44,620 bases of DNA. Origin: a virus. The position numbers and the translations under genes are program-made. The notes beneath the pieces were generated by a model that saw only the letters and a program-made list of their open reading frames with translations, was not told the origin of the DNA and did no database searches. Below, one piece after another: positions 1 through 9,834 of the stretch (positions are counted from its first letter, which is position 1; every line of letters begins with the position of its first letter). The DNA lies in IMG/VR virus record IMGVR_UViG_3300027973_000081, positions 1 to 44,620 of that record. The stretch is one strand, 5' to 3'.

Positions 1-512
1 TAGATTCATTTGAATCATTCTATGATTTCTATCCATCTATGTATCTTAATATGAGAAAAAGATTCTTGTCAATAGATCCATCAAATACTGGAGAAACATA
101 TGTACATAATATTGGTAAGAGAAATACATTTTATAATATAGACTACCCATCATCAGTTACATTTAGAGTTAATGATAATTCAGATCTTGTTAAAACATTT
201 GATAACTTTATTATTAACACAGAAGTAATTCTAAATAATATCCAACTAGCAGAAACTATAACTCAATTAGGTATAGTAAATGACTATCAAATATTTAATC
301 AACAAGATGCTAACTTTACACAAAAGATTAGAAGCTGGAGAAAGCAGATACCAAGAGATGAAACTAATCCTAATTTAAATATTAAACCTAGAATTGCAGA
401 TAAGTATATAGATGTTACATTCACACATGATCCTTCAAATCTTGATAAAACATTTAGACTACATGATGTAATAACTGAGTATTCAATGAGAAGTAAAATA
501 TTACCTAGATAA
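1..512 (+). CDS. C-terminal end of a phage structural (probably tail) protein, cut by window edge
   Basis: The frame is open from base 3 to the TAA at 510-512 with no start needed inside the window. The codons before the first ATG (39) read as protein (DSFESFYDFYPS), so the gene begins to the left and only about its last 170 residues are visible. This tail is rich in Asn, Ile and Thr with alternating beta-like stretches and ends in SMRSKILPR. No catalytic motif is seen. Its position directly before the giant internal virion proteins matches where crAss-like phages keep a tail or muzzle-type protein, but that identity rests on gene order only. The next gene starts 2 bases after the stop, so the two are co-transcribed and probably translationally coupled. 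Confidence 0.6.
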   Translation, partial: DSFESFYDFYPSMYLNMRKRFLSIDPSNTGETYVHNIGKRNTFYNIDYPSSVTFRVNDNSDLVKTFDNFIINTEVILNNIQLAETITQLGIVNDYQIFNQQDANFTQKIRSWRKQIPRDETNPNLNIKPRIADKYIDVTFTHDPSNLDKTFRLHDVITEYSMRSKILPR

Positions 513-514
513 TT

Positions 515-3500
515 ATGGCTGAAAAAAACTCGCTTTGGCGCAACATTAGAAACAAAGCTGCAAAGAACAAAAGAACTGGTGCTACACCTAAAAAGCCTAG
601 TGCAGAAATGCTTAGGCAAGAAAGAAAAATTAAAGCTAAGCAGTATGCTGAAGGTGGTTATATGTATGCTGATGGTGGTAAATATCTAACAGCTGATGGT
701 ATAGCACATAGAGTGTACAGAAATGTTGATGGTGATATAATGGTTAATCATCCTAAAAATGATTATGGTAAATGGGATACAATTAATCTTACAGATAAAT
801 CAGATGCTAATACTATAGCTGAAGGAGTAAGATCAGTTAGAAAGTGGCATAGAGAAAATCCTTCCCATGCTCAAGGAGGATACATGTATAATAATGGTGG
901 GTTTATAGGTGAAGATGGTGATGGTAAACGTAAGCCTACATATTTGTCTCCTGCAGAATTAGGTCGTAGACAAATAATGCAATCTAGTACTACATCTACT
1001 AATGTTCCTAATATTGTTAGAATGCGGAGAGATCCAATGGATAGACCAGAAATTTATGCAGAACAGGCAAGTAGACCTGCTATTCCAAAAACAGCAATGT
1101 CTTATAATGACAATAGAGCATTTTATGATAGTCATGCTGTTATACCTGGTGAAAAAACTGAAAATGATCCAAGGTATAATGATTGGGTTAAAAAAAATAT
1201 ATATGAAGGAAAAATAGCATATGATCCAACAACTGGAATATCATATATGCTAAATGAAAAAATTGATATTCCAGAAGGTAGAGCTGAAACAGCAACTAAA
1301 GAGTATGCTCTAAAATCAATTCCTGAAAGATTTAGAACAAATAAAGATGCTAGAAGAAATGCAGTAATGAGTTCAATGATAGATATGGGAGATAATCCTT
1401 TATTCTATGCACCAGGTGTTGTTGCTGCTTTACCTTTTGTTGGTCCAGCTGCTACAACTGCTGCTGCTACTATGAGTAGTCCATTTACTGTTGGTGCTAC
1501 AACTATACCTTGGTTAACTGGAAATAGTATGTTAGGTTTAGCAGGAGGATTACAAGGAGCTAATATGTTAGGATCAGATATAAATAGTGGATACTATGCA
1601 TCAAATGCACCTTTAGATGAAAAAATTGCAAGGGGTCTAGAAACAGGGCTTTTTATGGGAACTTCTCCAGGTATGTTACCAGCTGTTGGTACAGGATTAA
1701 AAGGATTAAATCAAGTAAGTAAAAATATTGCAAATACACCAAAACTTTCTTTAGCATTCCAATCTCCTGCAGAAAGATTAGTAAATCCAGAAGCGTATAA
1801 AGTTTTAACAGGAAGATCTTCAGGAATAAGAGGTAACATTTTAGAAGGTTATTATAATCTTAAACAAAAAAATATATTAAAAGCTCAAAATAAATTAAAT
1901 AATAAAGTTTTTGATGCAAGAAGATCAAACCAAGATGATTTAGCAGAATCCTTTATAGAAAAAAGAGATGTTCTAAATAATGATTATGATAAAATTCAAA
2001 AAACAATAAATGATTGGAGATTAAAATATTCAGGATTACCAATAACTCCTACTAATATGGGGGGAGGTCAAGGATCAATATTTAAAAATAACTTAAATCA
2101 AAATGAATTAATTAAAGTAGGTTCTTATTTTGGAAATGAACAATCTTTAAATAACTTAGTAGAGTTAGGAAAAACTTATAATAATCCTAATGTAGCTGCA
2201 GCATTTCCTACTAAAGCTATTCCATTTACTAAAACAGTTGAATCAAATGGACTTGTTGGTCAAAATATAAATGCAGCTCAATTTATGCCAAAATTAGATT
2301 ACAATAGTGGTCTTTATTCAGCAAGTGAAATTATGACCCCTGAACAAATTAAATTTCATTTAAATAATCTTAATGAATTAGGACTTGGAATTGATTATAC
2401 TGGTTCTGCTGGTAATATTGGACGTGTAGGAGATAAACTAGGATTAGTGGATTTGACTTATGTAGGTCCTGCTGGTAAAAGAACTACTAATTATTTTGAT
2501 AGAGAAGGTCTTTTTAATCCTACATTTAGAAATCAAGAAGTACTTGGTAGATTCAAATATGATATTGATGATTGGTCAAAAGCTAGTCAACCACAACAAT
2601 TAGCAACTGGTGCACTAGATCCTGTATATCCTGAAACAGCTTTGTTGCCAGCAAATTTACCTATTAAAGCTACAAGCACATTAGGTAAAATAGGGGTAGG
2701 TCTTTTAGAAACTGCTGTAGACAATCCTGGATTTGGGCTTGGTAGTATGATTAAAAATTCTTCTGCAAAAAAGATTTTAAAGGCACAAAAAGATAAAATA
2801 TTAAAAGTTGCAAAAGATGCTAAAACAGCAGTAGATGAATTTGTTGTAACACCTATTCAATTCAGAAAAGAAATTGCTGAATTAAAACAATTAAAAAATG
2901 ATTATTCTAGTATCTTTAATACAGAAGAAGGTAAAAAAAGATTAGGCTTATTAGGTATAGATCCTAGTAAAATATCAGATTATAATTTAAAATTTAAACC
3001 TAGTGCAGGATCATATTATGCTACAGGTTTTGATGATTTTATTAATGAAATGAATATTGATTTTAGACAAGTACAACAGCTAAAAAAGAAAGGTTACATG
3101 CTATCTCCTAAATCAATATTTGAACACGAGATGGGGCATTTATTACAAAAAGAATCATATAAACAAAAAGGTATACTTAAAGATTTAGATATATATAATA
3201 AAGATTTAATTGAGCATGATAAGATTAGAGATAGGATATTAAATAATCCCTATTTGACTAGTATACAAAAATCACTTAAATTACAGATACATAAAGCTAA
3301 TGCACCTGTAAAACCATTTATAACAACTAAACCAACATTAATTGATAAAGGAGCAAAGCAGTTAACTAGAAACAATAGTGTAATAGATGATCAAAAAATA
3401 GCTGCATCTAATCTTCTAGGTAGTAATATATTAAGCTTTCCTGAAAAGTCATATTCATATTTTAATCATGGTAGTGATGTAGAAAGATTTGCTCATTTAA

Positions 3501-6500
3501 GAGAAATGAGACAAAATATGATAGAAAGTGGTGTTATTAAAAACATGTATGATCCTATAACAAATGAAGACTTACTTAAATTTGTTACTAATAATCCTGG
3601 TGATAGAGTATCTAGTTTTGTAGACGCATCTCCTAATAATATAGAATGGTTAAAAACTTTACTAAATAGTATGCCAGCAGCAGTTCCAGCTGTAGGAATT
3701 GGTGTAGGAATTGGTGTAGGAGCATTACAACAAGATTCTCAACCACAGCAGCAAGCTCAAGGTGGATACATTAATCCATATATGTACTATTCAGGTGGTC
3801 CAATGGAATATGGTAGAGGTGGTAATTTCTTAAAACATTTAGGAGCAGGTGCATATTCAGTAGGTGAAGGTATATTAGATACTGTAACTGGAGGTGCTAC
3901 TGACCAATTAACAGATAAAGGTTTTGAGTATTTAACTAAAGTAGGTAATAAAAACATGGATCTTAGTGATCCTAGAACTGCTAAATTCCACAACACACAA
4001 CAACAAATTAAAGGCTATGGTAATACTACAGCAGCTGTTGCTACGGGTATAGCTACAGGTAATGTTCAAGGAGCTATTCAGCAAGGAGCTAAAGGATTAA
4101 ACACAGCCTTTCAAGCATCAGATTGGGCTACTGATGATTTTAAAAAATGGTCAGGTATAAGTAGTCAAGCTATTGGTATAGGCGCAGGGCTAGCAGGAGG
4201 TTCTTTAAATACAACAGGAACTTCAGCAAGTGCTAGTGAAGCAGCTGGTAAAGTTGGTGAAATTAGTGGTAAAGTATCACCATATGTAAACCAAGCTGTA
4301 GGTATGTTTGGTAGTAACCAACAACCTATGTGGCAACAAGCCCAAGCTCAACAAGATTATTTAAACTCTCCTGAGTATGCAGCACAACAATCTTTAAACA
4401 ATCAACAATACGTAAACCAAGGATTGTCATTTGCTAGAGGTGGTACTATGGACCCACCTGATGGAGGTCTTGGTTTTATACAACCTACAAGAGCTGATAG
4501 TATAGCAGTATTAAATAATTCTTTGGCTGTAAGAGCTCATTACGATAGACTTCAGCAAAAAGGATTGTATGATAAACCTGTAATATCTACAGAATACAAA
4601 TCTGGACAACAAATCTATGACTACTATAAACCAGGGAGTTCAGAAAACAAGGCTTTACAATCTACATTACAGACATTACCTAGAATGAATGATTACATAA
4701 AAGAATATGGACGACACCACAATTTAAATCCTTCTAAACTAACCGCACTATTAAAAACAGCCTACAAAACTGCTAATATACAAGACCCAAATAAAGCCTA
4801 TCTTTATGATTACTATCCATATAAAGTAGATATAACTGCTCCTGCTACTATTATTGATAGACGCATATCTCCTCAATATTTAATTGAATATTATTCAACA
4901 AAAGGGAATGACATACCAGGAGGAGCTATTACAGGCTTGCCTGCTTATGATCCATTAGCTGTCACTCCTTGGGACATGTTAAGAGAAGATCAAAAAAAAG
5001 AAAGGGTCGAAAAATTTGGTAAAGATGGTAAGCCTATTGATCCTTCTACTTCACCTCCTCCAAGAAATGTTAGACCGAACATAAACAAACTGCAGTCTAA
5101 ACAATCCTCTGAGAACTTTGATTCAATGGGTATAGTAGGTAGTCCTCAACAATTACCACCAACTGCACCTATGTCTGCTGATTCAGAAGGTCATTATAGA
5201 ACTTATAAAATTCATACTCACGGTGAACCTATTTATCAAGTATGGGAACCAGGTAAACCATGGAGGGATGTTTCAAATGAAGAATTTGAAAAAATTAGCT
5301 CAGAAAAATACTTAACAGAGTACAGAAGTACAGGTGGTAACATAACAAATAATTCATTAAATTTACAATCCATGAAAGGTAGATACCAAAACTATAAACA
5401 AAGAATGTCTAAAGGTGGAACATTCAATCAGTATGGAATAGATATGATTCCAGATTCTGCAGGACTACACCACCAAAGTGCTTATGGTGGAGTTCCTATT
5501 GGACCTGATGCTTTAGCTGAAGGTGGTGAGATTAAAATGGATACTCCTGATGGTGGTCAGTATATAGTATCAGATCAAGTTGATGGTACAGAATCTCAAA
5601 TGGATTTCACCTTTTCTAAAGGTGGTAAGTATAAAGAACTTAATAGAACATTAGCTGAAGGTATGAAGCAAGACCTTAGCAAGTATTCAATGGGCTCACT
5701 TGCTACTAATAGTAGTTCTAAAGAGGATGTAAGAAGACCTATGGACTCTTACTCTACTAGTACTATTGATCAAATTAAGCAAAAGTGGCGACAGAAAACA
5801 GAATTTGCTAGACAACGTAGTCAGCAAGAACAAGCTATTGCACAAGCTGAAGAACAAAAAAGATTAATAGAGGAAGAATATATTGCTGCTTATGGTGGCA
5901 AGATTAATCCTAAGAAATATCCAGGGCTCAATAGATCTAAGAAATCTAAAGGTGGTTATGTATATAATGCAATGACACAACCTATGTTAGCACATGGTGG
6001 TCCAGTAGTATCTAATATCCAACAACCTTTTAATGGACCTGCTGCACAGAACAGAGGTGGTATGATGATGGCTGATGGTGGTATGATGCAACAACAAGGT
6101 GGTCAAGATCAAATGATGGAATTGATTCAAGCATATGCTCAAGTTATGGGAATACCTCCAGAAGAGATACTACAACAGCTTCAGCAAATGGATCCTAAAT
6201 CTCAAGAAAAAGCTATGCAACAAATGGCTGAAGAGTTACAGGGAAGTCAGCAACAATCTATGCAACAACAAATGCCACCTCAACAAAATATGATGGCTAT
6301 AGGTGGTACAATGCCAGGTCCTGATATGGAAAAATTAATGAATTTTACTCCAGATTCTTCTTATTTAGGTGAAGATATTCTAGAAGAAAATAATTTACCT
6401 TTTGATTATAGAATGAGAGAACCTGACTTAGAATCTATTAAACCAAGAACATACCCTGATACAAGGCAAAAAATAGTAGGAAGTCAAGAACCAATGCCAG

Positions 6501-7285
6501 GGTTATCAGAAGATTCTACTTTTATAAGCCCTTATCAAAAATACTTAGCTGAAAATAATCCTAAAATTTTAGATAAATTAAACTATGATAATTCTGGTGA
6601 ATACACTGGATATATAAATCCATATGGTAAAGGTGATAAAAACTCAAAAAATCTTGGCTCAACTACACCTTGGTATGAGGAACCTGCATATTCTAAAGCA
6701 GCTAGGTATTTACCATTGTTAACAAGTGCTGCAGGAATTGCTACAGGTCTTAAAAATAAAAAAAGAACTCTTGCCCCTGAAAGAGTAAATGCACAAAGAA
6801 TTGATTTAGAAAGATCTAGAATAACTTCTATGGAAGAAGGCAGAAGAGCACTTGATTCAGGATTAAGAGATGGTACACTTGGTAGTAATCCTGGTCAAAT
6901 AGCAGGTAACACAAAAGATATGATTCTAAATTACATGAAAAATATGGGAGCTAATATTGCAAAAAGCTATGAGACTGAAGAAAATACTAATGCACAATTA
7001 GCACAACAGGCTGGATTAGCAAATCAACAAGCTGGTAACCAATTTAAAATAGGTAATGAAGAGATGTTCCAAAATGCACAAACTATGGCATTGAGAGCAG
7101 CACAAGAAGGAGCAGTACTTACTCAAGGTGCAGCTGAGCAAGAAAGGAAACAATACTTACAAGAATGGATTGCTAAAAACAGATTAAATACAAGAAGCTA
7201 TAAAACAAATATTAATGGAAAAGATGTGTATATCTCTCCTGATGGTAAGATGTATGATGAACAAGGTAATCCTATTATTCAATAA
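515..7285 (+). CDS. Giant 2,256-aa internal virion (cargo/ejection-type) protein with zincin motif and repeated GG boxes
   Basis: Starts at ATG 515, two bases after the previous stop. Visible parts are: a basic N-terminus; short x-x-G-G boxes at residues about 45-130; a hydrophobic Gly/Ala/Pro-rich stretch near 298-352 that could touch membrane; a mixed helical region with an HExxH motif (HEMGH, H871-H875) followed about 115 residues later by an ERFAHLREMR segment that could hold the third zinc ligand; a Gly-Val stretch encoded by a 12-bp tandem repeat near 1060; then long low-complexity regions with many further GG boxes (about 1080-1110, 1307, 1633-1703, 1792-1930) and a Gln/Met-rich segment near 1850-1925. 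The family is not one I can name. The size, place before the RNA polymerase gene and repeat-rich build fit the head-internal cargo proteins of crAss-like phages. Protease activity is inferred from the HExxH motif only. Confidence 0.7.
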   Translation: MAEKNSLWRNIRNKAAKNKRTGATPKKPSAEMLRQERKIKAKQYAEGGYMYADGGKYLTADGIAHRVYRNVDGDIMVNHPKNDYGKWDTINLTDKSDANTIAEGVRSVRKWHRENPSHAQGGYMYNNGGFIGEDGDGKRKPTYLSPAELGRRQIMQSSTTSTNVPNIVRMRRDPMDRPEIYAEQASRPAIPKTAMSYNDNRAFYDSHAVIPGEKTENDPRYNDWVKKNIYEGKIAYDPTTGISYMLNEKIDIPEGRAETATKEYALKSIPERFRTNKDARRNAVMSSMIDMGDNPLFYAPGVVAALPFVGPAATTAAATMSSPFTVGATTIPWLTGNSMLGLAGGLQGANMLGSDINSGYYASNAPLDEKIARGLETGLFMGTSPGMLPAVGTGLKGLNQVSKNIANTPKLSLAFQSPAERLVNPEAYKVLTGRSSGIRGNILEGYYNLKQKNILKAQNKLNNKVFDARRSNQDDLAESFIEKRDVLNNDYDKIQKTINDWRLKYSGLPITPTNMGGGQGSIFKNNLNQNELIKVGSYFGNEQSLNNLVELGKTYNNPNVAAAFPTKAIPFTKTVESNGLVGQNINAAQFMPKLDYNSGLYSASEIMTPEQIKFHLNNLNELGLGIDYTGSAGNIGRVGDKLGLVDLTYVGPAGKRTTNYFDREGLFNPTFRNQEVLGRFKYDIDDWSKASQPQQLATGALDPVYPETALLPANLPIKATSTLGKIGVGLLETAVDNPGFGLGSMIKNSSAKKILKAQKDKILKVAKDAKTAVDEFVVTPIQFRKEIAELKQLKNDYSSIFNTEEGKKRLGLLGIDPSKISDYNLKFKPSAGSYYATGFDDFINEMNIDFRQVQQLKKKGYMLSPKSIFEHEMGHLLQKESYKQKGILKDLDIYNKDLIEHDKIRDRILNNPYLTSIQKSLKLQIHKANAPVKPFITTKPTLIDKGAKQLTRNNSVIDDQKIAASNLLGSNILSFPEKSYSYFNHGSDVERFAHLREMRQNMIESGVIKNMYDPITNEDLLKFVTNNPGDRVSSFVDASPNNIEWLKTLLNSMPAAVPAVGIGVGIGVGALQQDSQPQQQAQGGYINPYMYYSGGPMEYGRGGNFLKHLGAGAYSVGEGILDTVTGGATDQLTDKGFEYLTKVGNKNMDLSDPRTAKFHNTQQQIKGYGNTTAAVATGIATGNVQGAIQQGAKGLNTAFQASDWATDDFKKWSGISSQAIGIGAGLAGGSLNTTGTSASASEAAGKVGEISGKVSPYVNQAVGMFGSNQQPMWQQAQAQQDYLNSPEYAAQQSLNNQQYVNQGLSFARGGTMDPPDGGLGFIQPTRADSIAVLNNSLAVRAHYDRLQQKGLYDKPVISTEYKSGQQIYDYYKPGSSENKALQSTLQTLPRMNDYIKEYGRHHNLNPSKLTALLKTAYKTANIQDPNKAYLYDYYPYKVDITAPATIIDRRISPQYLIEYYSTKGNDIPGGAITGLPAYDPLAVTPWDMLREDQKKERVEKFGKDGKPIDPSTSPPPRNVRPNINKLQSKQSSENFDSMGIVGSPQQLPPTAPMSADSEGHYRTYKIHTHGEPIYQVWEPGKPWRDVSNEEFEKISSEKYLTEYRSTGGNITNNSLNLQSMKGRYQNYKQRMSKGGTFNQYGIDMIPDSAGLHHQSAYGGVPIGPDALAEGGEIKMDTPDGGQYIVSDQVDGTESQMDFTFSKGGKYKELNRTLAEGMKQDLSKYSMGSLATNSSSKEDVRRPMDSYSTSTIDQIKQKWRQKTEFARQRSQQEQAIAQAEEQKRLIEEEYIAAYGGKINPKKYPGLNRSKKSKGGYVYNAMTQPMLAHGGPVVSNIQQPFNGPAAQNRGGMMMADGGMMQQQGGQDQMMELIQAYAQVMGIPPEEILQQLQQMDPKSQEKAMQQMAEELQGSQQQSMQQQMPPQQNMMAIGGTMPGPDMEKLMNFTPDSSYLGEDILEENNLPFDYRMREPDLESIKPRTYPDTRQKIVGSQEPMPGLSEDSTFISPYQKYLAENNPKILDKLNYDNSGEYTGYINPYGKGDKNSKNLGSTTPWYEEPAYSKAARYLPLLTSAAGIATGLKNKKRTLAPERVNAQRIDLERSRITSMEEGRRALDSGLRDGTLGSNPGQIAGNTKDMILNYMKNMGANIAKSYETEENTNAQLAQQAGLANQQAGNQFKIGNEEMFQNAQTMALRAAQEGAVLTQGAAEQERKQYLQEWIAKNRLNTRSYKTNINGKDVYISPDGKMYDEQGNPIIQ
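3692..3721 (+). repeat. 12-bp tandem repeat inside the 2,256-aa gene
   Basis: Two perfect copies of gtaggaattggt (3692-3703, 3704-3715) are followed by the partial copy gtagga. They encode a Gly-Ile-Gly-Val run in a short hydrophobic segment. The length is a multiple of three, so slippage would add or remove four residues without breaking the frame. Confidence 0.8.
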
Positions 7286-7305
7286 ATAGTATAAAAGAAA
7301 TTAAT

Positions 7306-9834
7306 ATGAATTTATTTCAATACAATCCTCAAACCTATAAAGGTACTCAAGTAGATCTGCCTTTAGATTTTATTTACCAACAACTTGAAACTAAACAAAA
7401 AGAGTTTGATTTGCAAAATGCTGCTGTTGATAAAGCTGCAGAAAACTTTTTAAAGATTAGTCCTGGTATGTTAACTAAAAATGCTTATGATAGAGTAATG
7501 CAACAATACTTACCTCAACTAGAAAAGATTAGAGATACTCTTATTACTACAGGTAATGTTTCATTAGCAGCTCCAGAGTTATCTAAGTTTACAACATCTC
7601 TTGCTGCTGATTCTGAAGTTAAGAATATAATGGAAGATTATAAACTAACTGATGCATACAATAAAAATTTACAAGAAGGTAAATACACTGATAAAATATT
7701 TGCAGGATTGCGTGATGCAAGTGGTAAAGAAAGACCACAATTGGAAAGAGGTCAAAGAACATCTGCAGCATATTATGCTCCTATGCAATATACTGATCCT
7801 GTATCTTCTTTATTGGAAGAAGCTAAAATTTTCAAAGCTGATGTTATTGAGGATATTAAAAGTAATCCTAATAAATACAATGTTATACAAACAGATTCAA
7901 CTACAATAGAACTTTTAGCTAATCAAAAAGTAAGAGAGTGGGCAAATAATAGATTACCTAGCTGGAGACAGAATCCTGAAAATCAAGGTTATTTCTGGAA
8001 TGCTACTGGTTATAAACCAGAAACATACACTCCTGAAATGTGGGATCAGAATGTAGCAAAAAATATAGCAGACTTAGTTTCTTACTCAAAGGTTACTAAA
8101 GGTACATCTTTCCATAACATGCCTGATATATCTATGCAGGCACCTAAACCAGATAAACCAGCTACAACTCCTGCAGAAGAAACTGCTAAAAAAACAGGTG
8201 CTCCAGTAAATCGTCGTATTATAACTGGTAAAGAAGGAGGGTTAGCATCTTTTGAACAAGGTAGATATAATGGTAACTATATTACAAACTTAAATGATTT
8301 TAATACTGATTTAGAGTATACTAAATCATCAATGCAAGAAAATTACCAAGCTTTAGTTACACTATCTAATGGTGCTATACCTGCAAATTTGGATGTAGCT
8401 TCTGGTAAAAATGGAAGCAGAACTGATGTTAGAGATTGGATAAATACAAACTATACTAAGAACCAATATAGTGAGTGGGTAGCAAAAAGTGCTACAGCAC
8501 CACCAGTTACTCCTGAGATAGCAGCTACACTAACTGGCTTTACAGAAGCTAACTATGCTCATAATGCTAAACAAAAACTTTTCAATAGTTTAAGTGAACA
8601 AACTGGTGTAAAAAATTATAATCCACAAGTTACACAAGACGCTGTTTTTAGAGCACTGCATACAAATGATGCAAATATTGATGTACCTCAAGAAGTAATA
8701 GACTACAATAGAGCTGCAGATCGTGCAATAGATGAGCTATTACTTAACAAAGGTTATAATCCTAGAAGTGATATATATTTAGAAGAAAGAAAAAAACTTC
8801 AAAGTTTAGGTATTGCAGAACTAACTACTAAGCTTCAAAACAGCCCAGGTCAGAGTGTAGATTATTACTTAAAGTCTTTTGGTAAAAATTCTAATAACCC
8901 TAAAAATGATGTAGTTAATAAATACTTAACTGAAGCTACTGGTATTTTATTACAAGGTACTAACGAAGGTAAGATTCATAAAGCTTTTGAGAATTTCAAA
9001 AACAAAATGAGTGAGTACCAACTATCTGATTTACCTGGAGACGGTAAATTCCCTGAGTATGAAAGACAGTTGATTAATATGGGTATAGCAGGTCAGCTAT
9101 CTGGAGTAACAGATATTATAAATAATGTAAAGGCAGATGAAGGAGATGGTCTAACAGAGTTTGTAGAATCTATACCTTATAAAGACGGAGATCCTAAAAA
9201 AGGAATTGACACTGATAATATATCAGTAAGTATGGGTTACACACCTAAAAAAGGTGTTGTAGGTGTTTTATCTTTTAATGGAAAATACTATGAGTTTGAT
9301 CTAGATAAAGCTAATATTGATCAACAGTTTACATATGAATATCCTGAGTTAACACAAGAACTTAGAATTTATAGAGACATTAGTAACAGTGTAAAAAGAA
9401 GTAGTAATACAGAAGGTAAATTTAATATAGGTGATATACCATTTGAATTTAAAGTTCAAACAAAAAACATTGGAACAGATAAACCTGAATTCTATTATGA
9501 GTTTAGTGGTGATGGTGTTAACTCTCAAAAATATACTAATGTGGGTGAGATAATTGCACAAGCTAGTGATATTGCATCTAAGAGATTAAACCAACAAGAT
9601 ATAATTATCAAAGGGTTACAAGCTGAGATACTTGAAAAAGCAAATAGAGCAATAGCTGCTTTACCAATGAATACTTCTCCAGATGTAGTTACTAGAATAA
9701 AACAACAAGCAACTATAGAAATGCAAGAAGTACCTGCAAAAGTAAGCAGTGTATATAAAACAAACACTAAACCTATAGGCAGTGTGGGAAAGCAGGCGCA
9801 GTTTCGTCCAACGCCCCAGACGCCACTGCAGTAA
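7306..9834 (+). CDS. 842-aa helical internal virion protein; zero-frame product of a probable -1 frameshift gene
   Basis: ATG 7306 follows the previous stop by 20 bases (an A-rich spacer, no clear Shine-Dalgarno). The protein is mostly helical and rich in Asn, Lys, Gln and Glu, starting MNLFQYNPQTYKG, with a Pro/Thr/Lys linker near residues 285-300. I see no enzyme motif and no signal peptide. The last 13 codons (after K829, base 9792) are odd. They are GC-rich and Pro/Gln-rich in a genome otherwise near one-third GC, and directly follow a G GGA AAG heptamer read in the phase required for -1 slippage. I infer that ribosomes make this 842-aa form and a minority 1,455-aa form that runs on into the next frame to 11672. 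By position it belongs to the set of proteins packed in the head with the virion RNA polymerase. Confidence 0.7.
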   Translation: MNLFQYNPQTYKGTQVDLPLDFIYQQLETKQKEFDLQNAAVDKAAENFLKISPGMLTKNAYDRVMQQYLPQLEKIRDTLITTGNVSLAAPELSKFTTSLAADSEVKNIMEDYKLTDAYNKNLQEGKYTDKIFAGLRDASGKERPQLERGQRTSAAYYAPMQYTDPVSSLLEEAKIFKADVIEDIKSNPNKYNVIQTDSTTIELLANQKVREWANNRLPSWRQNPENQGYFWNATGYKPETYTPEMWDQNVAKNIADLVSYSKVTKGTSFHNMPDISMQAPKPDKPATTPAEETAKKTGAPVNRRIITGKEGGLASFEQGRYNGNYITNLNDFNTDLEYTKSSMQENYQALVTLSNGAIPANLDVASGKNGSRTDVRDWINTNYTKNQYSEWVAKSATAPPVTPEIAATLTGFTEANYAHNAKQKLFNSLSEQTGVKNYNPQVTQDAVFRALHTNDANIDVPQEVIDYNRAADRAIDELLLNKGYNPRSDIYLEERKKLQSLGIAELTTKLQNSPGQSVDYYLKSFGKNSNNPKNDVVNKYLTEATGILLQGTNEGKIHKAFENFKNKMSEYQLSDLPGDGKFPEYERQLINMGIAGQLSGVTDIINNVKADEGDGLTEFVESIPYKDGDPKKGIDTDNISVSMGYTPKKGVVGVLSFNGKYYEFDLDKANIDQQFTYEYPELTQELRIYRDISNSVKRSSNTEGKFNIGDIPFEFKVQTKNIGTDKPEFYYEFSGDGVNSQKYTNVGEIIAQASDIASKRLNQQDIIIKGLQAEILEKANRAIAALPMNTSPDVVTRIKQQATIEMQEVPAKVSSVYKTNTKPIGSVGKQAQFRPTPQTPLQ
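9786..9829 (+). promoter_or_regulatory. Probable programmed -1 ribosomal frameshift site (GGGAAAG slippery heptamer plus hairpin)
   Basis: Bases 9786-9792 read G GGA AAG with GGA and AAG as zero-frame codons 828 and 829. This is the X XXY YYZ form and the same heptamer used by the lambda G/GT tail-chaperone frameshift. Five bases later a hairpin can form: gcagt 9798-9802 pairs with actgc 9825-9829, then a 2x2 internal loop, then cgtc 9805-9808 pairs with gacg 9819-9822, with a 10-nt loop. After slipping, reading goes on at GCA 9792-9794. The new frame is open to 11672, and holds no ATG, GTG or TTG codon before 9984. The whole site sits in a GC-rich island unlike its surroundings. Use in vivo is inferred. 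Confidence 0.75.

Noticed and set aside
640-6310. Diversity-generating retroelement or CRISPR-like repeat in the GG-box region
   Set aside because: The repeats are short protein-level motifs with varied DNA spacing; no reverse transcriptase, template repeat or regular spacers are present.
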